DNA of 64,000 nucleotides from assembly GCA_025267735.1 (NCBI GenBank), contig CM046293.1, forward strand, positions 8,084,560-8,148,559, read 5' to 3'. The stretch is from Mactra quadrangularis. Its lineage: Eukaryota > Mollusca > Bivalvia > Venerida > Mactridae. A program made the translations under genes and the position numbers. A model generated the notes under the pieces. The model was not told the origin of the DNA and did no database searches. It saw only the letters and a program-made list of their open reading frames with translations. The stretch's first letter is position 1. Each line of letters starts with the position of its first letter. This document shows positions 57,201 through 64,000 of this stretch, piece after piece.

Positions 57201-60200
57201 ACTCTAACATTTTATTTCACTGTGTGTTAGTAATCATTATCATAAAATAATGTAGGAGCAGTGATCCAGTGGAAGGACACACCCATAGGGATTGAGATGT
57301 CTAACCCCGCTTGTGACACTGCTAATTTCCTTGAGCTAGAAATTTACCTACACTTGTTCTACTCCACCCAGGTGATAATGGGTACTGTGAGGGATCATAT
57401 GCCTGAGGTGATTTTAATGATCGGGGTTATCATGCAAAATTGTCAAGTAGGCTGAACATGTAAATTGAAGTAGACTTTTATAGCACTATTTTTAGACGAA
57501 TTTTTCAACAACAAAATTCGGCTTAGAGTTTAGCGAAACCCCGGCGGGCGGTCATGTGTCGTTAACAATTGCGTTAAGTTTTTTCTTTACCATTTATTTC
57601 TGCCATTTATTGTCAGATCTTTATGAAACTTCATACAATGATAACATACCATGTGATGAACAGAATTAGAAAGTATCCACAGCTCTACCAGTCTTTATTA
57701 TGGATTATTTCCCTTTGTAATTTTTGTGTTAAGTTATTAAATCTGGCTTTAATGTGGTTTCCACTTTTCATTTCTTGTTTAACATTGTTTATATTGTAGT
57801 GAAATATCTCGCATCTGTAGTTCCCAACCAGAGATGCCACCAACTCATCAAGTATCTAGAAGTAATGTTATTCCTGTCAATGATGATCTAGCACCAGTGA
57901 TCAGTTTCTCACAACCATTACATCCAGATCATATGTTACTATCTTCACAATTCCAGGGTACACCTGGTAGTTCTCAGGTATTACTTCATTTTGTATAAAG
58001 ACATAAACAAAATCTTATTCAAGAAAATCAAGGCCTCCATCCAAAAAAAACAACAATATATAAATATCACATCGTACAGAGGGTAATAGAACTGAATGTT
58101 CACCTGAGACAAGTGATGTCAACTGAAGCTTTAGCTAGGTTAAATTTGTCAGACTAAATAATAATTTACATGTACTATGAAATTTCTCTATAAGAATAAT
58201 CTAAAAGTGATAGTTTTAATAGCTGAATGGTCATAATACAGGAACCTTTTTCTTTTCAAACTAAGCATTAAGAAAATTTGTTCACAGGGCTGGAATTTAA
58301 CAAAAACTTGAACTTGCAAATTTTTGCGAGTTGATTTTATTGATATACAAAGAGTATCAAACATGTTTTTATGGTGAATATTTAATTAATACTATCGATT
58401 CTAGCTTCATTAATTATGAAAGTAATATTATTGCATTGATTTCAACTCACATAAAATTGCGAGTAAGAATCAAAGTTACTCGCAATTTTCAAAATCCACT
58501 CACATTTTGCGAGAATATGAGCTTAAGTTCGAGCTCTGTTTCGTCAAAATTTGCATGATTTTGCTGTAACGGAAGTATAGCGAAACTTAACTGTATTACA
58601 TTGTATGAACCAGCTGTTTGCTGTACATGTTTTGTAATCAAATTATGTATTTTCTATGTTTGTAGACACCAATGCAGAAACTTGTACGACGTATGACAAG
58701 ATTCTTTGTTAAAACAGATAAAGTAAAGACTACTGATGAATTAAATCGTGTTTGTGAAACAATGGGTTATAGTTATAAATGTAGCAGTCCTGGAATGGTA
58801 TGTTACATAATGTTCTATGTTAGGAGTTCAGACTGTCTGGATTACAAAATAATGAAATCTGTTCATTCACAACCATTTTGTAGCCACCCAGCTTGCTCAG
58901 TTGGTAGCATGCAAGTCCACTGATCGAGAGGTTGTGGGTTCAATTCCCGGGCGGGGTATACTTTTGTGGAGCTTGGTCCTGAAATCATTTCTACGGCCAT
59001 TCTCCCTCCTACCAATGATTTTGATTATGTAGGGCAGTTGTCAGTCACTGATGAAAGTATGGGCTTAGTAGTTGGTTAAGCGCTAAATCCAGATATTTAG
59101 CCTTTCCAGGAGAAGTGAGAAGGTTGTCTGACTGCCGTATATGACCTATACAATATGTTGCTTTGGCATTAAATCCAACAAAACAAACAAACAAACAAAA
59201 TAATGAAATCTGTTAATTTGCAATCATTTTGATCTATTCTTAATGCAATTGATTTTATGATATTAGATATCTGTCAGACTGTAGCTGCTGAATGCTGGTA
59301 TACTGATGATTTTTTTTTAGGAAAATGGTGGCTTCTGGGGACATACAGCAGTTGCCACTTATTACAGGTGCAAATCAATCATCAATCGTTCAAATCCCAT
59401 AGTTTATCATCTGCTGCCAGTGACCCAGAGATTGGGGTAGACAGCAGCCGGCTATATCTTCTAACGTCCATCCTCAATGTAACCCTGTCCAGAGAATAGC
59501 TGTTTTGCATCTTGTATGCCTTCATGTCTGCTTTTACGCATCCTGACCAGGATTTTCTTGTTCGCCCATGTTTGCCAGAGGAAGGTATTCTCCTTGTAAT
59601 AGAGTTGCACCTGGTAGAGTGCATCACATGACCATACCATCTTGGCCTTCTTGTACGGAGGGCATCAGTAACATCCTGTAAGCCTAGTTTGGTGCAGAGG
59701 AATTCTTAAAATAGAATAATTTTCATCTGAAGGAAATCAATCTGACCATCAGGAGATGGCTGCTGATAGCAGGTGGCCATTTATGGAGGTTATTCTGTAT
59801 ACACTATTATCAAGACATTTCTAAATAAGCATTTTGTGCTTCCATTTTCACAACAATGAGAGTGTTTAGATTTTATATTCCACAGATTTATATTCTTCAA
59901 ATAATCCAAAGTTACTTAATAAAACATATGTCAATTTACTCAAAGTGTTGTTATCATTTCAGACTACAGTTACGTGTAAAGATAAACGTGGTATGCCACT
60001 TGTATTTAAAGCATGTTTAATGGAGATGGGAGAGAATTTATTATTGGATTTTAGATTATCTAAGGTGAGTAGTTTACTTTGTCACAATTACATAAATCCA
60101 TGAAAAGAAATTGTTAGATTCTTGGCTTTGAATAAACCTGGGTCAATAGCACAGTTTGTAGCGTGCTGGGATTCGGAATCTCCTGTCCTGAAGGGGGTAC

Positions 60201-61145
60201 GGGTTGGAATCCCACCCGGGAAGGTTATACCCTTCCATGAAAATTTGACAAAAATTTCGATTTTTCTCCATTGATTAGATAATATGGAGAAGTTTCCGGC
60301 CTTGTGGAAGGGTAGGTGAGTACTGGTTATAGACAAGGGTCCAGAAAAATGACCTAAATTGTGTTGACACAGCGTAAAACCCAATAAAAAAGATGAAAAA
60401 GAAATATTCATTGACTGGATTAAAGCCGTCCGACATTGTTCTTAGACAAAAAAACTATGTACACATATAAAGTATATATATAAAATGGTAGATTTTTTTT
60501 ATCCAAGTTCAGTTATTGGCCAGTTTCTCCATTATGATTTTTTTCTCACATTTATTCATGCATGCTTTGCTCTTTTGAAAGTTACCCAATATATTTTGCT
60601 AACACCAACAAATAAATTTCATAGGCCAGTTTCAAACACCACATTGTTGCAGATTTTGTTTAGTTGACACAGAAGTCGCAATATCATTATGCACTAATGA
60701 ATGTAAATTTTGTTTTGTGTAATATACCTTATAAGAATATGATATGTTTTTGACTTGGATCCATGCCAACAGCATATGAACTGGAATTTTTTATAATTTC
60801 AATGTGAGAAATATTTGTATCAAATCATTCATAAGTGCATGATATCTTTGTAGTTATATAGACATTAACTGTCCATGCTGTTTATCTTAAAGCTTAGGTG
60901 GAGTTAGAACTTTTATCCAGCTGTCTGTAAAGCTTTGTCACCCTAGTTAGTCATACTTGCTTCTGCAATGTGTAGATGACAGTGATTGGAGTTTCTCTCT
61001 ATTTTATATGATGTTTTCTACTTTACAGGGGGATGGTCTGGAATTTAAAAGACAATTTTTGAAAGTTAAAGAAAACATGAAGAAAATAAGTAGTAAAGTT
61101 CTACCTTTGTACCCCCTGGTGCCTTCTCAACAAACTGTCATATGA
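48247..61145 (+). CDS. CHEK1: Checkpoint kinase CHK1, complete
   Basis: Thirteen exons: 48247-48317, 48873-48972, 50444-50567, 51553-51617, 52622-52691, 53582-53770, 54856-54960, 55876-55977, 56722-56812, 57800-57977, 58666-58797, 59963-60064, 61029-61145. They give 481 residues (human 476) with every phase matching. The kinase domain shows GEGTYGE (18-24), VAVK with Lys40, HRDLKPEN with Asp132, DFG with Asp150 and YVAPE. The C-terminal half keeps two SQ sites (Ser314, Ser343), the FSQP...PDHMLL and RRMTRFF motifs, and the KA1-type end ([17 protein letters not shown]). In known animals ATR phosphorylates these SQ sites and CHK1 then restrains CDC25 in the nucleus to halt the cell cycle. Exon 6 ends in a donor repeated by a minisatellite. 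Confidence 0.96.
49228..49513 (+). repeat. SINE family A copy (CHK1 intron 2)
   Basis: The head GTAGAGCAGTTGGTAGTG, B box GGTTTGAATCC, the family body and the tail TTAAACCCAACAAATAAATA are present. Confidence 0.8.
49787..50081 (+). repeat. SINE family C copy (CHK1 intron 2)
   Basis: The head CCTGGCTAGCTCTGTTAGTA, B box GGTTCGATTAC, the body and the tail GGCATTAAACCCAACAAACA are present. Confidence 0.8.
51283..51541 (+). repeat. Element S copy 6 (CHK1 intron 3)
   Basis: It runs from AGCCGGATTTTC to the degraded end CACCTCACATCTATTGTTG. CHK1 exon 4 starts 11 bases after it. Confidence 0.8.
52735..52783 (+). repeat. SINE tail remnant (CHK1 intron 5)
   Basis: GTGTTGATGCCCTGTTAAAC followed by CCAAACAAACAAACAAAC matches the shared SINE tail; no head is visible. 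Confidence 0.6.
53225..53420 (+). pseudogene. LINE reverse-transcriptase C-terminal remnant
   Basis: The translated pieces [16 protein letters not shown] and VVAAPTLE resemble the C-terminal end of LINE-type ORF2 proteins (FFPRT...WN.LP..VV.APTLE). Stops and frame breaks show it is dead. It lies in CHK1 intron 5. Confidence 0.55.
53722..54061 (+). repeat. 50-bp minisatellite copying the CHK1 exon 6 donor
   Basis: The last ~43 bases of exon 6 plus GTAAGAT recur with a 50-base period. CTGGAG|GTAAGATAT appears at exon ends 53770, 53820, 53870, 53920, 53970 and 54020. The units differ by a few substitutions and the last one breaks off at CTCTCCTTG (about 54061). The first donor keeps the normal CHK1 frame. 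Confidence 0.9.
54063..54204 (+). repeat. Element S copy 7, 3' half only
   Basis: Only the part from GATAACATACCATGTGATG to TTACATTTCTT is present, directly after the minisatellite in CHK1 intron 6. Confidence 0.75.
54531..54822 (+). repeat. SINE family A copy (CHK1 intron 6)
   Basis: B box GGTTCGAATCCC, the GGAGGTTATACCC body and a poly-A tail after CATTAAACTCAAT are present. It lies about 30 bases before CHK1 exon 7. Confidence 0.8.
55285..55453 (+). repeat. SINE family C 3' fragment (CHK1 intron 7)
   Basis: It runs from GTCAGTCACTGACAGAAGTA to GTTGCTAAGGCAATTAACC. It sits between two related palindromic elements. Confidence 0.75.
55473..55830. repeat. Palindromic element in CHK1 intron 7
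   Basis: The ends GGGACTTTAGTCAGTTATTT and, reversed, AAGGTCCTTAGTCAGTTATTT are present. A shorter relative with the same ends lies at 55187-55286, with a SINE fragment between them. Confidence 0.7.
56163..56515. repeat. Repeat family D, longest copy (CHK1 intron 8)
   Basis: It runs from CTAATTAAAACCTGATCTAA to GGTCATCTCGATGTGACCC and is the fullest version seen. It has no coding capacity. Confidence 0.65.
56827..57066 (-). repeat. SINE family C copy lacking its head (CHK1 intron 9)
   Basis: GTTGGGTTTAACGTCCTAGC starts the complement; it stops at CGAAAGTATGCTCCGC, before the tRNA-like part. Confidence 0.75.
57253..57480 (+). repeat. SINE family B copy (CHK1 intron 9)
   Basis: The head GGAGCAGTGATCCAGTGGAA and body GAGCTAGAAATTTACC are present. 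The B box is damaged (CTAACCCCGC). Element S copy 8 follows it. Confidence 0.7.
57492..57780 (+). repeat. Element S copy 8 (CHK1 intron 9)
   Basis: All blocks are present. It ends TTTTCATTTCTTG, 19 bases before the CHK1 exon at 57800. Confidence 0.8.
58285..58538. mobile_element. hAT-like MITE with 8-bp target duplication (CHK1 intron 10)
   Basis: The ends CAGGGCTGGAATTTAA and, reversed, CAGAGCTCGAACTTAA are flanked by TTTGTTCA and TTTCGTCA (six of eight identical). That is the hAT target-site length. The interior is AT-rich with repeated TTGCGAG and no frame. Confidence 0.65.
58887..59199 (+). repeat. SINE family C copy (CHK1 intron 11)
   Basis: This is full length: CAGCTTGCTCAGTTGGTAGC, B box GGTTCAATTCC, and a tail with three ACAA repeats. 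Confidence 0.8.
60137..60392 (+). repeat. SINE family A copy (CHK1 intron 12)
   Basis: The head CAATAGCACAGTTTGTAGCG, the body with GGAGAAGTTTCCGGCCTTG and the tail AAAACCCAATAAAAAAGA are present. Confidence 0.8.
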
Positions 61146-61232
61146 CACATGTGATGTCATAAAACAGGTCATGTGACTTGTGATGTCATACAGTAGGTCA
61201 TGTGACTAGTGATGTCATACAGTAGTATGGGT
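61143..61232 (+). repeat. ~30-bp tandem repeat after the CHK1 stop
   Basis: Three units contain CATGTGA and GTGATGTCATACAGTAG. A fourth unit follows an inserted element at 61625-61655. The array is in the likely CHK1 3' UTR. Confidence 0.75.
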
Positions 61233-61622
61233 GTAATGGTTTACCAATATACCGGTTAATATTGCTATACAAATTCTGATGGTTTTAACGGGTCGTTTTT
61301 CCCTGAACGGGTTATTTTAGTTATGTGCCACACTGATTGTTTTTATCTGAATAAAAGTTAAGTATGTGTTAAAAACTTGGAATAATCATATTGTGCTTTA
61401 AAATGTTTAATTCTCTTGGAAAGTCTGTTTCAAAATATGCATCTTTTCTAACATATAGTCACTGAAGCCACTTGAATATTGGGATAAGAGATTATTTGAA
61501 AATACACTTATGCGTGTACGAATGCAATGCACATGCATTCATTCATGCTTTGCATGTCTACTAAAAAAGCGGTAAGTATTGCAATATATTGCAATACAGG
61601 TTTTACCATATTGTTACACCCC
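61229..61622. repeat. MITE-like insertion in the 3' UTR repeat array
   Basis: The ends GGGTGTAATGGTTTACC and, reversed, GGGTGTAACAATATGG are present. It carries the first AATAAA after the CHK1 stop (61350-61355). The target duplication is unclear because the surrounding DNA is repetitive. Confidence 0.6.
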
Positions 61623-61655
61623 TATTCAGTAGGTCACATGACTAGTGATGTCATG

Positions 61656-62891
61656 CTGTTATCATGTTGTCTTACTTGTCTACTGTCATTGTTACATTGT
61701 ATCCCGAGTGTATTAGTTGTTGTGAAGTTTTGTTTATCATTTATTGACTTTATTTTAGCTTGTCTTTTTGTTGAGAATAAGAGTTGTTTTTGTCATATTT
61801 TTGTAAATGTTGGCAGAGGGATTGAAAGATAATTAATATAATTCAATTGGTATACTTATTCATTAGGACTATATCAAATGTATCGTTAGCTAACGATTTA
61901 AATTGCAATGTAGCAGACCGTTCTGTAGGAAATACTAGCGATCGTCTTTAGAATGTGCTCTTAATGTTTTGATTGTTGTAAATATAATCATAATGTGATG
62001 TTTTTTTTGCATAAAACACAGAACTTGGCATGAAACAAAAAGAATATTAATTTTGTCATTTTTATTATAAGATATTTTTAGTTTATCTTGTGAGCTCAGA
62101 AAACAACATATTCACTTGTTGCTATGCCACTCATAAAATCATACTTTCAAAACTCATTCATTGAAATAAAATTTGTTGTTGCACCAGTCTGTTTATGTAA
62201 CACCATACATGTTTGTTTTCTGTTTATTTACTTGCACATCACACTGAATCACAAAAACTTTACCATAAAATGGCAGTTTAATGTTTGAAATTTTGAGAAA
62301 AAGATAAGGTCTGAATTTATCTTCCATTGATTTTATGTCCGTATGAATATTATAAGATTATAAGAACCTGTCAAAACTCAAACTCTCGGCTGCAGTTACT
62401 TTCCCGTTTATCATCACAGTAACAGTTCGAGTAACATAGTGTGACGTCAGAGAAAATGGGGAAAGCAGTTAAAACTATTGACCAGTCAACAGTTTTTTGG
62501 GGGATTTCAGAAAAAGTCAAAATACCCGGTATCAAATTACATTTATTAAGAATCTGGTAATGATATAAACTGAAACGCAGTAACAGTGCTGAAGTAAAGA
62601 CTTATCCATTCTCATGTTATTCATTCTGATTATTTTTATTTCCACTCATTACTTGTGTTAAACCTCCAGTAACTAAGCCAGTATGTTAGTTATATGAACA
62701 AAACTTTACTTTATTGATTTGATTTGGAACTCAAATTGATGGATTCTCGCTGAAAGTTTTGTACTGGATGTAACCATGTGGAACAAAGTTAAAAAAAAGG
62801 TGCATACACTACAAAAGATTGAATCTGTGTTGCATACTTTTTAGCAGTTATATGTTCTTCTTCTCGTTCCCCTGCAGTTATATGTTACTTT
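61656..62891. other. Intergenic stretch downstream of CHK1
   Basis: No gene was seen. A stretch at about 61985-62200 resembles text found in the triplicated units (AGCTCAGAAAACA...TTTCA) and at 16040-16200, so it is probably another dispersed repeat. Confidence 0.4.
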
Positions 62892-63196
62892 TTAGCCAGA
62901 TTTTTGAACGAAAGAATTCGGTTAATAGTTTGGCGAAACACAGTCGGCGGGTGGGCAGGCTTGCGGTCGGGTGTCCGGAGTCGTTAACAATTGCGTTAAA
63001 GTTTTTTCTTTAATATATATTTCTGCCATTTATTGTCAGATCTTTATGGAACTTCATACAATGATAACATACCATGCCATTAACAGCAATAGAAAGTAAC
63101 CACAACTCTACATGCCTTTATTATTTCCCTTTGTAATTTTTGCGTTAAAGTTTTTAAATCTGGCTTTTATGAGATTCCCACATTACATTTCTTGTT
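62892..63196 (+). repeat. Element S copy 9 (downstream of CHK1)
   Basis: This is a complete copy outside known coding exons, ending CATTACATTTCTTGTTAG like copy 1. It is useful as a family reference because no exon follows it. Confidence 0.8.
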
Positions 63197-63589
63197 AGCA
63201 ATAAAATGTTAAACAACTTTGTTCTGCATTGATGCATCCAGTAAAAACAGACCTTATTCGGCTGGAAAACCCATAATTTCTAGTTTCAAATATGACCTAC
63301 TGAAATGTAGATCAGATTATATTATGAATAGATATGATATTATAATAACGTCCCATGTTTATAAATCACATACAGTTTGTATCAGGATGATTTGATTATA
63401 AAGATTGTGTTATTGTTGTTTTACTGTTTGTGAAAGTTGTTAATTTTGGTTTTGAATGATTTTAAAGACCTGAAAAGTGATATTTTCTTTTAACAGTAAA
63501 AGCTCTTTAAGCTTTGATTTTGTTGGTAAATTACATGACTTAAGACTTTGTATCATCATTTCCATTAATGAGCTCCAATTTATATCAAG

Positions 63590-63980
63590 GAAATGTTAGT
63601 TAATGAGATTAAAAGTCAATATAGATTGCAATCACAGAGCGATATCATCTTCACTATTCCTAGACGACGAACAAAACTTGCAGACCGGTCTTCGGCTGTA
63701 GTTGGTGCTAAATTGTGGAATGATCTTCCAACTTCTCTCAAAAACATTCAATGTGAAGCCACATTTAAATCTCAACTCAAAACTTATCTGTTCTGTCAGT
63801 TTCATAATTGATCTGTTAATTGTGACATTCCAAGTCTCACTGTGTTTAAAAACTGTATTTTTTCACTGTGTACATAGTGCTGTGTTTTTAATACTACTTG
63901 ACATTGGAAGGACTTTAGTAAAGGGCTATAGAATATGTCTACATAATTTTTGCGCTATATAAATGCATTATTCATTCATT
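63590..63980 (+). pseudogene. LINE 3' end (CR1/L2-like)
   Basis: The frame at 63593-63811 contains PRRRTKLADRSS, GAKLWNDLP and FKSQLKTYLF, a signature of the C-terminal tail of LINE ORF2 proteins. It is followed by a 3' UTR ending GCGCTATATAAATGCATTAT with ATTC repeats, typical of such elements. It is 5' truncated. Confidence 0.75.
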
Positions 63981-64000
63981 AATAATGGAGTATGAATTAT

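Overview
The window is eukaryotic nuclear DNA: AT-rich, with intron-split genes that have GT-AG junctions and dense short repeats. Tails of the GTTAAACCCAACAAACAAA type, tRNA-like SINEs and GGCGTC-rich elements suggest a mollusc, possibly a bivalve. That is inference, and the species is unknown. No bacterial operon, CRISPR array or virus was seen.

Three conserved genes account for the coding content. (1) 985-12844 (+) is the 3' part of an RSF1-like chromatin remodelling factor. It has a PHD finger, then acidic and basic stretches, three AT-hook motifs and a Pro/Gly/Tyr/Gln-rich tail; its 5' exons lie left of the window. (2) 36886-42490 (-) is a six-exon gene for a 403-residue protein of the ADP-ribosylglycohydrolase (DraG) fold. 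Its last three exons belong to a segment present three times in tandem (about 22.67-39.65 kb). The two left copies lack exons 1-3 and share a frameshift. (3) 48247-61145 (+) is a complete 13-exon CHK1 checkpoint kinase (481 residues) with intact catalytic residues and both conserved SQ sites.

Layout: 1-12.97 kb RSF1; 12.97-22.67 kb gene-poor and repeat-rich; 22.67-39.65 kb triplicated segment; 39.65-42.50 kb 5' exons of the DraG-like gene; 42.5-48.1 kb spacer between divergent genes, holding a large GGGGGCAC-ended element; 48.1-61.15 kb CHK1; then repeats to the end, closing with the 3' end of a LINE. RSF1 and CHK1 both act in chromatin and genome maintenance, but nothing shows that the three genes are co-regulated.

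The most interesting signals are these. A 300-bp repeat (nine copies) lies in the sense direction in all eight intragenic cases; four copies end within 45 bases of a 3' splice site, and one appears to supply the splice site itself. A 50-bp minisatellite in CHK1 copies the exon 6/intron boundary six times and creates potential in-frame 15-nt microexons. The triplication has a 5,657-bp spacing between two copies that look identical by eye over about 4.5 kb, out of phase with the older unit boundary. Exon boundaries were inferred by reading frame, splice consensus and remembered family similarity; no search or alignment software was used.
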